Positions 25,490 to 34,145 are shown, counted from the stretch's first letter. The stretch is DNA of 64,000 nucleotides from Pseudomonas sp. CC120222-01a (GCF_003097235.1 NZ_QEQQ01000016.1:1-64000); one strand, 5' to 3'. A program made the numbers and translations. Notes: generated from the letters alone by a model not told the origin.

Positions 25490-27202
25490 TTAAAGGGTCT
25501 CGGATCCGGTCAGGCGCAGGATGGTCTTGCGCAGGATGGGGCTGTCGGCCTGGGCTTCGAAGCCCTTGGCCCAGACCTGGCGGGCTTCGCGGCGCTTGCC
25601 GTTGGCCCACAGGACTTCACCCAGGTGGGCGGCCACTTCGTGGTCGGGGAAGCGGGCAAAGGCCTGGCGCAGGTAGGTTTCAGCCTCGTCGAGGTGGCCC
25701 AGGCGGTAGTTGATCCAGCCCATGCTGTCGAGCACCGCCGGGTCGTCCGGGGTCAGCTGGTGGGCCTTGTCGATCAGCGCCTTGGCTTCGTCGTAGCGGG
25801 TGGTGCGGTCGGCTAGGGTGTAGCCGAGGGCGTTCAGCGCCATGGCGTTGTCCGGCTCGCGGGCGATGATGGCGCGCAGGTCTTTTTCCATCAGCGGCAG
25901 GTCATCGCGCTTCTCGGCGAGCATGGCGCGGGTATAAAGCAGGTTGAGGTCGTCCGGGTAGCGGTTGAGGGCTTGCTGCAGCACCTGGTCGGCCTGGGCG
26001 TCCTTGTTGTTGTTGCTGTAGCTTTCCGATTCGATCAGGTACAGCTGCACGGCGTAGTCCGGCTGCGTCTCGCGGGCCTCGGCGAGCAGGCGCGAAGCCT
26101 CGGTGCCGCGGCCATTGGCGATGAGGATGTCGGCCTGGCGCAGTTGCGCCGGCAGGTAGTCCGGGCCGTTGCCGACCAGGGCATATTCGCGCAGGGCGCC
26201 GGCCGGGTCATGGCGTTCTTCGGCGATGCGGCCCAGGTTGAGGTGGGCGGCGTCGACGTTGCTGTCGCGCTCGATCAGCTCGCGCAGGTAGACCTCGGCT
26301 TCGTCCCAGTCCTTCATCTCCAGGCACACCAGGGCCAGGGAGTAACGCGATTCGTCGTCATCCGGGTACTGCTGGACCAGGCTGAGGAATTCGGCCTTGG
26401 CGTCGGCCATGCGGTCCTGTTCGACCAGGGTGCGCGCGTAGGTCAGGCGCAGGCGCTTGTCTTCCGGATTATCCCGGATCGCCCCGCGCAACAGCGGCAG
26501 CGCTTCCGGGCCGCGGTCCAGCGCCTGGAGCAGGCGGGCGCGCAGCAGGATCGGGGCGATTTCGCCATTCTGCGCCGGGTGCGCTTCGAGCAGGTCGAGA
26601 GCCTCCTGGGCCTTGCCGTCCTGGTTCAGCAACAGCGCCTTGCCGAACACCAGCTGGCTGTTTTCCGGGTATTTGACCAGCAGGCGGTCGAAGCTTTGCA
26701 TCAGGCCGTCGCGGGTGCTCTGGTCGGTTTCGGCGGCGGACAGGGCGAGGAAGTCGAAGTGAGTGTCGCCCTGGCCTTGCAGCACCTTCTCCATATAGGT
26801 CATGGAGTCGTCGTAGCGACCGGCGCGGGCCAGCTGGATGGCGGCGGCACGTTGGGCGTCGAGGTTCTCCGGGTCGTTCTTGGCCCAGATCAGCGCGCTG
26901 TCCAGGGCTGGCTCGTCGGCGCCGAGGTATTCGGCAATCCGGTAGGCGCGCTCGGAGACGCCCGGGTCCTGGGTCTTCTCGGCCTGGTCGGCGTAGTTGG
27001 CCAGGGCGATGTCGAAGCGGTTGCGCTGCCCGGCCAGTTCCGCCACCAGGAGGCTATAAAGCGTGTCTTGCGTGAACGACCCATACACCACGGGCTTTTT
27101 CGCCTCGGCCTCGGCGGCGGGAGGCTCGGCCTTGTGCGGGGCCAGGCTCTGGCAGCCCTGGAGCAGGGCGAAGGCAAGCAGCAGTGCGTAGGGTCTGTTC
27201 AT
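25490..27202 (-). CDS. TPR-repeat lipoprotein upstream of lolB
   Basis: 570 residues from ATG 27202 (MNRPYALLLAFALLQGC). The signal peptide ends at the lipobox LQGC (Cys17). The rest consists of about a dozen tetratricopeptide repeats, for instance RYDDSMTYMEKVLQGQGDTH and TYLRQAFARFPDHEVAAHLG near the end. Probably an envelope scaffold protein; in other Pseudomonas this gene heads the lolB-ispE operon and is divergent from hemA. Here hemA has been displaced by a T6SS insertion. Confidence 0.88.
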   Translation of the reverse strand: MNRPYALLLAFALLQGCQSLAPHKAEPPAAEAEAKKPVVYGSFTQDTLYSLLVAELAGQRNRFDIALANYADQAEKTQDPGVSERAYRIAEYLGADEPALDSALIWAKNDPENLDAQRAAAIQLARAGRYDDSMTYMEKVLQGQGDTHFDFLALSAAETDQSTRDGLMQSFDRLLVKYPENSQLVFGKALLLNQDGKAQEALDLLEAHPAQNGEIAPILLRARLLQALDRGPEALPLLRGAIRDNPEDKRLRLTYARTLVEQDRMADAKAEFLSLVQQYPDDDESRYSLALVCLEMKDWDEAEVYLRELIERDSNVDAAHLNLGRIAEERHDPAGALREYALVGNGPDYLPAQLRQADILIANGRGTEASRLLAEARETQPDYAVQLYLIESESYSNNNKDAQADQVLQQALNRYPDDLNLLYTRAMLAEKRDDLPLMEKDLRAIIAREPDNAMALNALGYTLADRTTRYDEAKALIDKAHQLTPDDPAVLDSMGWINYRLGHLDEAETYLRQAFARFPDHEVAAHLGEVLWANGKRREARQVWAKGFEAQADSPILRKTILRLTGSETL

Positions 27203-27249
27203 AGAGAGGCTTAAAAAGACTAACCGGCGGTCGGAGCATGATGACACAA

Positions 27250-27280
27250 GCGCGGGGGCAAACCCACCTGCGAAGGTCGT
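27250..27280 (-). repeat. Possible degenerate REP at the left edge of the T6SS insertion
   Basis: gcgcgggggcaaacccacctgcgaaggt reads on the minus strand as a diverged REP (ccttcgcaggtgggtttgcc). It marks the junction of core and inserted DNA and partly overlaps the 68-bp repeat. Weak match. Confidence 0.35.
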
Positions 27281-27334
27281 GGTTTACAGCATGGTGGTGC
27301 TAGGTCGGACCGCGGGGTAGGTGAGAGGTTCGGT
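27267..27334 (-). repeat. 68-bp direct repeat, copy 1
   Basis: 66 of 68 bases match copy 2 at 29289-29356. In the cassette direction it encodes the shared peptide end TEPLTYPAVRPSTT-x-L-stop. It closes the distal T6SS cassette. Confidence 0.9.
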
Positions 27335-27436
27335 ACCCTTCATTTCCTGGGTGTCGCCACTGTTCGCTGGGCGCGCGAAGGACGTGCTATATGCGATATG
27401 GAAGCTCAGATGAGCTGGTGAGGGAGCAGTACTTCT

Positions 27437-27817
27437 CTACTTTGAGTCGAGGTATTTTGCAATGCTGCCGAATATTATCAGTGAGAGGGTTGATGTAATA
27501 AGATAGTACCAAAAAAATAACAGTATTCGCCTTGTTTTGCGTGGGAAGTTTTTGATTTCGCTGGGGCTTGCCAGCTCTCGACGGATGTAGAAATTTGGAG
27601 TTGATAGCATGTCGGCGATCATGCAGAGTCGTATTGTTTTTCCGACTAAGCCTGCATGTGAATAAATTTCAATGTTGCCTTTGACGAAATTACAGTTATT
27701 TAAAAGCGATTCAATTTTTTCAATTTTTTTATGTGCGATGTACGTCAGTGCGAAAGTATTGATCAGCAGTGAAGTTATTGTGAATAGGCCTGCTATTGCC
27801 AATAGTAGGTTTATCAT
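27437..27817 (-). CDS. Putative T6SS immunity protein 1, small membrane protein
   Basis: 126 residues with two hydrophobic segments (about 3-28 and 98-118), suggesting an inner membrane protein. Its ATG overlaps the stop of effector 1 by 4 nt (ATGA), the usual effector-immunity arrangement. It is homologous to the product at 29462-29839 (shared IESLL-x-NC ... YS--GL-GK-IR). The gene is far more AT-rich than its surroundings, a sign of transfer. It should protect the cell from effector 1; this is inferred from position. Confidence 0.6.
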   Translation of the reverse strand: MINLLLAIAGLFTITSLLINTFALTYIAHKKIEKIESLLNNCNFVKGNIEIYSHAGLVGKTIRLCMIADMLSTPNFYIRRELASPSEIKNFPRKTRRILLFFWYYLITSTLSLIIFGSIAKYLDSK

Positions 27818-28788
27818 TTGTCCAGCGTCTCATACAGGAACTCGCCTGTCAGTTTCCCCAGAGCTTTTCCGAGCTCGCCACCTAGCATCCCTCCTGCTGC
27901 ACCTCCAATCACACCGCAAGAAAGCGCTCCAAGCCCGTCTGTTGGTACGCCAACAGCAAGACATAATTTAGCAAGTGCGAAGCCACCTAGCGCAGCTCCG
28001 CCGGTCGAGCCGCCCAGGCTACCGGCCAAGGAAGCACTTTCAATATAACTTGCTTTTCTGCAGGCGTCCTCGCGTCCCAATGTGCATGCTCTTTGAACTT
28101 CTAGGCCGGTCGCTGCAACTTCTAGTGCAATGCCTATGTAAGTCCCTTTCTTTACTAGGTTGGCAGCTTTGGCCACCCCGGCAACCTTATCCGCATATCC
28201 CGCAATCTCCCCTGAATGCAAATAACTTTTCGTAGAAAGGCCAAGCGTTCTCTTGATCGACCCCTTGTTTCGCAAGCTGGCACCAAACGCTGCCATTTTG
28301 CTCAACTGCTCATCCAGCCTGGCGAACAGCTCCGCACGCCTGGCATAGAACTGATCGCGAGCTTTGAGCGTCCCTGAACTCATATGCCCCTGATACAGCT
28401 TTTCAATTTCCAGCAACGTGTCCTGAATGGCCTTCAGGTGCCTGCTCCAGCCATCGCTGACTACGCCTGCGCCCGAGGCGGCATGGGTGAGCAGACTTTT
28501 GAGCAATTCGAAGTTATCCAGAAAAAACTCATCGGCACCTTGCCCGCTGCGCATCAGTCCCATATGCGTCTTGGCAGCCTTCGCCATCAGATACGCCTCC
28601 TGGCTGGTACACGAAGGAGTAGACCAATCACCGACAATGACCAGTTCTCCGCTCCTGACCACATTGTTGTAGATGTGTGCATTGAGAACGTCGAACTTGC
28701 TGGCCGAGTGCCCACTGAGCGCAAGGCCGGCCTTGAGAGTGTGGTAGTTCTGCATTTTGGGATTGATGAACGCGCGGGCTTCGGTCAT
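27814..28788 (-). CDS. Putative Hcp-dependent T6SS effector 1 (predicted membrane-targeting toxin)
   Basis: 324 residues. The first 71 residues are identical to effector 2 (29836-30813) and similarity stays high to about residue 225. The C-terminus (about 250-324) is Gly-rich with GxxxG patterns (GGAAGGMLGGELGKALG) and hydrophobic stretches, like glycine-zipper pore formers such as P. aeruginosa Tse4. No enzyme motif is seen. It starts 10 nt after the hcp1 relic, with AAGGA as RBS, and overlaps the immunity gene. The assignment is by context (hcp, effector, immunity order) and composition; no family name is claimed. Confidence 0.6.
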   Translation of the reverse strand: MTEARAFINPKMQNYHTLKAGLALSGHSASKFDVLNAHIYNNVVRSGELVIVGDWSTPSCTSQEAYLMAKAAKTHMGLMRSGQGADEFFLDNFELLKSLLTHAASGAGVVSDGWSRHLKAIQDTLLEIEKLYQGHMSSGTLKARDQFYARRAELFARLDEQLSKMAAFGASLRNKGSIKRTLGLSTKSYLHSGEIAGYADKVAGVAKAANLVKKGTYIGIALEVAATGLEVQRACTLGREDACRKASYIESASLAGSLGGSTGGAALGGFALAKLCLAVGVPTDGLGALSCGVIGGAAGGMLGGELGKALGKLTGEFLYETLDK

Positions 28789-28798
28789 GGCATTTTCC

Positions 28799-29287
28799 TT
28801 ATGCGTGCGTCTTGTTGCCGATGCGGTCCCACCCGCCAGCGACGTTGCCGCCGCCGGAGCCGTCGATGCGTTTTTGCTGGATTTAGGTAGTCTTGATCCG
28901 GCCGTAATCGAGTTGCACTACCTCGATCGGTACGCCATCGGCAGCGCTCTGTGTGTAATCGGCAATGATCACTTCTTCGAGAATGATCTCGTAATACTTG
29001 AGCTTGTCGCCGCCCGCGCCACACAGTGCGAGTTTCACTTCCTTGAGATGCAGGCCTGCACAGCTGGCTTCCATCAATTTGCAGCTGGAACTGTCGAGGA
29101 ACTTGGTGAATCTGAAGTTGCTGACGGCGGTGCGGCCCGAGGTGGCGCCTCCGGCGGAACTTGAAATGGCTGAAGTACTTTGGCTGACACCAAAATCGTA
29201 GCCGGTGACTTCAATCCATTTATTGTATTTTTCATCCAGGGCTTCACCTGGGATTTCGTCAATTTGTATATATGCGTCAAATGCCAT
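28799..29287 (-). pseudogene. hcp: hcp1, truncated by an in-frame nonsense codon
   Basis: The open part (28886-29287) encodes 134 residues of Hcp; a TAA at 28883-28885 replaces the Tyr codon TAC of hcp2. The frame then stays open for 27 codons to a TAA at 28799-28801, and with that codon restored the protein would be exactly 162 residues, like hcp2. The lost part includes the last beta strand (GGWDRIGNK region). The ATG sits one base from the 68-bp repeat and lacks the ggagagg Shine-Dalgarno of hcp2. So the copy is probably non-functional or poorly made. Confidence 0.85.
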
Positions 29288-29288
29288 G

Positions 29289-29356
29289 CCTGCGAAGGTC
29301 GTGGTTTACAGCTTGGTGGTGCTAGGTCGGACAGCGGGGTAGGTGAGAGGTTCGGT
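29289..29356 (-). repeat. 68-bp direct repeat, copy 2
   Basis: Nearly identical to 27267-27334 and shifted by 2022 bp, the same period as the genes. It separates immunity gene 2 from hcp1 and marks the duplication junction. Confidence 0.9.
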
Positions 29357-29461
29357 GGTGTAGATCGCTCCGCTGATTCGGTTGTTGGGGGTAATGCTCG
29401 CCTAGTTGAGCATTACATGTTACTGCTTGAGTTTGTCACTGTCGGCGCGACAGAGCGAGAT

Positions 29462-29839
29462 TCAAATGAAATGCTGGCATGCGTGAAGCAGCAGTAATGC
29501 TAAAAATAATGCCAGGTTGAAGATGACAAGTCTGCATAGTCGTTTTTTCATTCGGGTGGGTAGCTGATCAACTTCATCAAGGTTTATCAGACCCCTGCGC
29601 GCATACGCATCTGGGAAAACTAACATGAGAGATAGTGCCCCAAATCGAATGATTTTTCCCGTCAGGCCAAATTTAGAATATAGCTTTCTGTTGTCGCTGA
29701 TGATTTTGCAGTTTGGTAACAGGGATTCAATATGGTCGGTGTCGCGATGTGATAAATAGAAAGTTATAGGTAGTGAGATGAAAATCGCGGTAAATAGGAT
29801 GGCGTAGGCCGCTCCCAAAGCAAGTTGGGTTGTGGTCAC
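29462..29839 (-). CDS. Putative T6SS immunity protein 2, small membrane protein
   Basis: 125 residues beginning with GTG at 29839, overlapping the effector 2 stop by 4 nt (GTGA). Two hydrophobic segments (about 5-27 and 100-120). Homologous to immunity protein 1 but clearly diverged, in contrast to the near-identical effector N-termini, as expected if immunity follows the diverged toxin C-terminus. AT-rich. Function inferred from the cassette order. Confidence 0.6.
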   Translation of the reverse strand: MTTTQLALGAAYAILFTAIFISLPITFYLSHRDTDHIESLLPNCKIISDNRKLYSKFGLTGKIIRFGALSLMLVFPDAYARRGLINLDEVDQLPTRMKKRLCRLVIFNLALFLALLLLHACQHFI

Positions 29840-30813
29840 TTTATTACTCGCTCATACAGAATTTCGCCCAGATATGCTCCTCCGTCACTTCCCAGCTCTC
29901 CGCCGATCATTCCTCCCAAGGCTCCGCCCCCTACGCCGCAAGCAATCGCTCCAGGCCCACCCGATGCTATTCCCAGGACCACGCTGCAGGCTGCCATGCC
30001 AATCAATTTTCCACCGTATGCGCCAATTAGGCCTCCTCCCAAGCTTCCGGCAAGTGAACCACTCTCAACAACGGTAGCTCTTTTGCATTCTCCCTCTCTC
30101 CCTTCTGTGCATGCTTTTTTGATTGATAGGCTTGTGCTTGCGACCTCGAGGGCAATGCCTATATAGACGCCTTTCTTGATCAGGTTGGCAGCTTTGCCGA
30201 CTCCTGCGACCTTGTCGGCATACCCTGCGATCTCACCGGCGTTCAAATAGCTTTTCGTGGAAATGCCAAGGGTCTTTTTAATCGCCCCCTTGTTTCGCAA
30301 GCTGGCGCCGAACGCTGCCATTTTGCTCAACTGCTCATCCAGCTTGGCGAACAGCGCCGCACGTCTGGCATAAAACTGATCGCGAGCCTTGAACGTCCCT
30401 GAACTCATGTGCTCCTGATACAGCTTTTCAATTTCCAGCAATGTGGCCTGAATAGCCTTCAGGTGCCTGCTCCAGCCATCACTGACCACGCCTGCGCCCA
30501 TGGAGGCATGGGCAAGCAGACTCTTCAACAACTCGAAATTATCAAGGAAAAACTCATCGGCACCTTGCCCGCTGCGCATCAGTCCCATATGCGTCATGAC
30601 AGCCTTCGCCATCAGATACGCCTCCTGGCTGGTACACGAAGGAGTAGACCAATCACCGACAATGACCAGCTCGCCGCTCCTGACCACATTGTTGTAGATG
30701 TGTGCATTGAGAACGTCGAACTTGCTGGCCGAGTGCCCACTGAGCGCAAGGCCGGCCTTGAGAGTGTGGTAGTTCTGCATTTTGGGATTGATGAACGCGC
30801 GGGCTTCGGTCAT
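29836..30813 (-). CDS. Putative Hcp-dependent T6SS effector 2 (predicted membrane-targeting toxin)
   Basis: 325 residues. It shares the first 71 residues exactly with effector 1. The C-terminal 76 residues are rich in Gly and hydrophobic residues (SLAGSLGGGLIGAYGGKLIG) and differ from effector 1. The conserved N-terminal part could be the piece recognised by Hcp and the C-terminal part the toxin. RBS aagga overlaps the hcp2 stop 10 nt upstream. No signal peptide and no PAAR or MIX motif seen. Pore formation is a guess from composition. Confidence 0.62.
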   Translation of the reverse strand: MTEARAFINPKMQNYHTLKAGLALSGHSASKFDVLNAHIYNNVVRSGELVIVGDWSTPSCTSQEAYLMAKAVMTHMGLMRSGQGADEFFLDNFELLKSLLAHASMGAGVVSDGWSRHLKAIQATLLEIEKLYQEHMSSGTFKARDQFYARRAALFAKLDEQLSKMAAFGASLRNKGAIKKTLGISTKSYLNAGEIAGYADKVAGVGKAANLIKKGVYIGIALEVASTSLSIKKACTEGREGECKRATVVESGSLAGSLGGGLIGAYGGKLIGMAACSVVLGIASGGPGAIACGVGGGALGGMIGGELGSDGGAYLGEILYERVIK

Positions 30814-30823
30814 GGCATTTTCC

Positions 30824-31312
30824 TTATGCGTACTTTTTGTTGCCGATGCGATCCCATCCGCCTGCGATGTTGCCGCCGCCGGAGCCGTCGATGCGTTTCT
30901 GCTGGGTGTAGGTGGTCTTGATTCGGCCGTAATCGAGCTGCACTACCTCGATGGGTACACCGTCGGCAGCACTTTGGGTGTAATCGGCAATGATCACTTC
31001 TTCGAGAATGACTTCGTAGTACTTGAGTTTGTCGCCGCCCGCGCGGCACAGCGCGAGTTTCACTTCCTTGAGATGTTGCCCGGCACAACTGGCTTCCATC
31101 AATTTGCAGCTGGCGCTGTCGAGGAGTTTGGTGAATCTGAAGTTGCTGACGGCGGTGCGGCCAGAAGTGGCACCACCGGCCGAGCTGGCAGTAGCCGAGG
31201 TGCTTTGGCTTACGCCAAAGTCGTAGCCAGTGACTTCAATCCATTTGTTGTATTTTTCATCCAGAGCTTCGCCCGCGATTTCGTTGATTTGTATGTATGC
31301 GTCAAATGCCAT
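30824..31312 (-). CDS. hcp: T6SS tube protein Hcp (intact copy)
   Basis: 162 residues, the classical Hcp length, from ATG 31312 (MAFDAYIQINEIAGEALDEK) with the RBS ggagagg. The Hcp pattern D-x-x-I-x-I ... SWG/YDFG-x-SQS ... FTK-LD ... KLALCRAGG fits a hexameric Hcp ring. No other T6SS structural gene (tssA-M, clpV, vgrG) is present, so this is an orphan hcp that must use a T6SS encoded elsewhere. It leads the three-gene cassette, on the minus strand. Confidence 0.92.
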   Translation of the reverse strand: MAFDAYIQINEIAGEALDEKYNKWIEVTGYDFGVSQSTSATASSAGGATSGRTAVSNFRFTKLLDSASCKLMEASCAGQHLKEVKLALCRAGGDKLKYYEVILEEVIIADYTQSAADGVPIEVVQLDYGRIKTTYTQQKRIDGSGGGNIAGGWDRIGNKKYA

Positions 31313-31488
31313 GCCTACCTCTCCTTGGCAATTATTTTCAGGGTATGAATGACTGACGGGGAACATGGCCCGGTCAGTGATTGGCAGGCTAGGCACCGAT
31401 ATCGGGGAAGGCAATAGAGGGACATCTATTTGGGAAATGGACTACAAGAGTGTGGATAACTTTGCCTTAGATGTGTCGAGAAGTTTCA

Positions 31489-31518
31489 TTGACAGGTGCT
31501 ATTTGTAGGAAATATTAC
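31489..31518 (+). promoter_or_regulatory. Possible sigma-70 promoter toward hemA
   Basis: TTGACA (31489-31494) with TATTAC 18 bp downstream (31513-31518) on the plus strand, about 270 bp before hemA with a REP between. A promoter nearer to hemA is equally possible. Confidence 0.3.
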
Positions 31519-31591
31519 CTTGTGACTTGTGAGCGCTCGGGGCGGAGAGTGTCACGAGGGGAGGCGATTGGGGGATTCGCTTCTCCTGCTC

Positions 31592-31624
31592 TGGCCACTT
31601 CGCGGGCATGCCCGCTCCCACAGG
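31592..31624 (+). repeat. REP element upstream of hemA
   Basis: cttcgcgggcatgcccgctc and the cccacagg end match the P. putida REP consensus with one loop change. It lies in the 475-bp region between hcp2 and hemA, which otherwise holds the hcp2 RBS and presumed promoters. Confidence 0.85.
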
Positions 31625-31788
31625 TTTTTCGCTTGCCTTGGCGGCGGTGTTTTGCTGGGCGGGCCGTGGACGGGGGGCTGCCCAGGGCTGGGTCGGCCAG
31701 GCCTATCACGACAATAGCGAACGGTGGTTGTTCTAAAACCTGCGAAAGAGGACAATTATCGGCTTCTCGTCACAACCAGCGACCTTGC

Positions 31789-33066
31789 ATGGCCTTTCTT
31801 GCACTTGGTATCAACCATAAGACTGCCTCGGTAGACGTACGCGAGCGCGTGGCGTTTACCCCAGAGCAGCTGGTAGACGCCCTGCAGCAGCTCTGCCGAC
31901 TGACCGCCAGCCGTGAGGCGGCGATCCTGTCGACCTGCAACCGTAGCGAGCTTTATATAGAGCAGGACCACCTGTCCGCCGACGCCGTTCTGCAATGGCT
32001 GGCCGCCTATCACCGGCTGAGCCTGGATGAGCTGCGCGCCAGCGCCTACGTCCATGAAGAACACGATGCGGTGAAGCACATGATGCGGGTGGCCTCCGGG
32101 CTCGACTCGCTGGTGCTCGGCGAACCGCAGATCCTCGGCCAGATGAAGTCCGCCTACGCGGTGGCACGTGAGGCCGGCACCATCGGCCCGTTGCTCGGGC
32201 GCCTTTTCCAGGCGACCTTCAGCGCTGCCAAGCAGGTGCGTACCGACACCGCGATCGGTGAAAACCCGGTTTCCGTGGCCTTCGCCGCGGTCAGCCTGGC
32301 CAAGCAGATCTTCAGCGACCTGGGCCGCAGCCAGGCCCTGCTGATCGGCGCCGGCGAAACCATCACCCTGGTCGCCCGCCATCTGCATGAACAAGGCGTG
32401 CGCCGCATCGTCGTGGCCAACCGCACCCTGGAGCGGGCGAGCATTCTCGCCGAGCAGTTCGGGGCCCATGCCGTGCTGCTGGCTGACATCCCGCAGGAGC
32501 TGGCCAACAGCGACATCGTCATCAGCTCCACCGCCAGCCAGCTGCCGATCCTCGGCAAGGGCGCGGTGGAAAGCGCGCTGAAACAGCGTCGGCACAAGCC
32601 GATCTTCATGGTCGATATCGCCGTGCCGCGCGACATCGAGCCGCAAGTGGGCGAACTCGACGACGTCTACCTGTACACCGTCGATGACCTGCACGAAGTG
32701 GTCGCGGAAAACCTCAAGAGCCGCCAGGGCGCGGCCCAGGCCGCCGAGGAGCTGGTTTCGGTGGGCGCCGAAGACTTCATGCTGCGCCTGCGCGAACTGG
32801 CCGCCGTCGATGTGCTGCGTGCCTACCGCCAGCAAAGCGAGCGCCTGCGTGACGAAGAACTGCAAAAGGCCCAGCGCCTGCTGGCCAATGGCGGCAACCC
32901 CGAGGATGTACTGGCGCAACTGGCCCGGGGCCTGACCAACAAACTCCTGCATGCCCCTAGCGTGCAGCTGAAAAAGCTCTCGGCCGAGGGCCGCCTCGAT
33001 GCGCTGGCCATGGCCCAGGAACTCTTTGCCCTCAACGAGGGCTCGACGGACAAATCCCCGCAATGA
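31789..33066 (+). CDS. hemA: Glutamyl-tRNA reductase
   Basis: 425 residues from ATG 31789 (MAFLALGINHKTASVDVRER); the long upstream frame is not used. The catalytic Cys50 lies in STCNRSE, and the NADPH-binding GAGET loop and the C-terminal dimerization region follow. First enzyme of the C5 route to 5-aminolevulinate and haem. The stop overlaps prfA by 4 nt; hemA-prfA-prmC-moeB-murI form one operon. Confidence 0.98.
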   Translation: MAFLALGINHKTASVDVRERVAFTPEQLVDALQQLCRLTASREAAILSTCNRSELYIEQDHLSADAVLQWLAAYHRLSLDELRASAYVHEEHDAVKHMMRVASGLDSLVLGEPQILGQMKSAYAVAREAGTIGPLLGRLFQATFSAAKQVRTDTAIGENPVSVAFAAVSLAKQIFSDLGRSQALLIGAGETITLVARHLHEQGVRRIVVANRTLERASILAEQFGAHAVLLADIPQELANSDIVISSTASQLPILGKGAVESALKQRRHKPIFMVDIAVPRDIEPQVGELDDVYLYTVDDLHEVVAENLKSRQGAAQAAEELVSVGAEDFMLRLRELAAVDVLRAYRQQSERLRDEELQKAQRLLANGGNPEDVLAQLARGLTNKLLHAPSVQLKKLSAEGRLDALAMAQELFALNEGSTDKSPQ

Positions 33067-34145
33067 AAGCGTCGCTGCTGAACAAACTGGAGATTCTCCA
33101 GGACCGCTTCGAGGAACTCACCGCGCTGCTTGGTGACGCCGAAGTCATATCCGACCAGACCCGCTTCCGCGCCTATTCCCGCGAATACGCCGAAGTCGAG
33201 CCGGTTTACGCCGCCTATAAAGAGTGGCGCAAGGTGCAGGACGACCTCGAAGGCGCCCAGGCGCTGCTCAAGGACGCCGACCCCGACCTGCGCGAGATGG
33301 CCGTCGAAGAAGTACGCGAAGCCAAGGAACAGCTGGTCGAACTGGAGTCCAACCTGCAGCGCATGCTGCTGCCCAAGGACCCCAACGATGGCCGCAACGT
33401 GTTCCTCGAGATCCGCGCTGGCACTGGTGGTGACGAGGCGGCGATCTTCTCCGGCGACCTGTTCCGCATGTATTCGCGCTATGCCGAGAAGCGCGGCTGG
33501 CGCCTGGAGATCCTGTCCGAGAACGAAGGCGAGCACGGCGGCTACAAAGAGATCATTGCCCGTGTCGAAGGCGACAACGTGTACGGCAAGCTCAAGTTCG
33601 AGTCCGGCGCGCACCGTGTTCAGCGTGTGCCGGAAACCGAATCCCAGGGCCGTATCCATACCTCGGCCTGCACCGTGGCCGTGCTGCCCGAGCCCGACGA
33701 GCAAGCGGCCATCGAGATCAACCCGGCCGACCTGCGCGTCGACACCTACCGCGCCTCGGGTGCCGGTGGTCAGCACGTGAACAAGACCGACTCGGCAATC
33801 CGCATCACCCACTTGCCCACCGGCATCGTGGTCGAGTGCCAGGAAGAGCGTTCGCAGCACAAGAACCGCGCCCGCGCCATGTCCTGGCTGTCGGCCAAGC
33901 TCAACGACATGCAGACCAGCGCCGCGCAGAACGCCATCGCCAGCGAGCGCAAGCTGCTGGTCGGCTCCGGTGACCGCTCCGAACGCATCCGTACCTACAA
34001 TTATCCACAGGGGCGGGTGACCGATCACCGCATCAACCTGACCCTGTACTCCCTTGACGACATCCTTGCCGGTGGCGTGGAGGCCGTGATCGAACCATTG
34101 TTGGCCGAATACCAGGCCGACCAACTGGCTGCCCTGGGGGACTGA
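33063..34145 (+). CDS. prfA: Peptide chain release factor 1
   Basis: 360 residues. The GGQ motif is at 235-237 (GAGGQHVNK), where Gln237 is the PrmC methylation target. The codon-recognition PxT region with the anticodon loop is intact (RVPETESQGRIHTSA). It recognises UAA/UAG. It overlaps hemA by 4 nt and prmC by 1 nt, so expression is coupled with its own methylase. Confidence 0.98.
   Translation: MKASLLNKLEILQDRFEELTALLGDAEVISDQTRFRAYSREYAEVEPVYAAYKEWRKVQDDLEGAQALLKDADPDLREMAVEEVREAKEQLVELESNLQRMLLPKDPNDGRNVFLEIRAGTGGDEAAIFSGDLFRMYSRYAEKRGWRLEILSENEGEHGGYKEIIARVEGDNVYGKLKFESGAHRVQRVPETESQGRIHTSACTVAVLPEPDEQAAIEINPADLRVDTYRASGAGGQHVNKTDSAIRITHLPTGIVVECQEERSQHKNRARAMSWLSAKLNDMQTSAAQNAIASERKLLVGSGDRSERIRTYNYPQGRVTDHRINLTLYSLDDILAGGVEAVIEPLLAEYQADQLAALGD

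Noticed and set aside
27250..31312. Prophage or integrative element
   Set aside because: No integrase, att repeats or phage genes; the pattern is a tandem T6SS cassette.
31451..31459. tgtggataa, a perfect DnaA-box match near hemA
   Set aside because: Single copy; the same words (ttatccaca) recur inside coding genes such as prfA and acyl-CoA ligase. No cluster and no origin genes.
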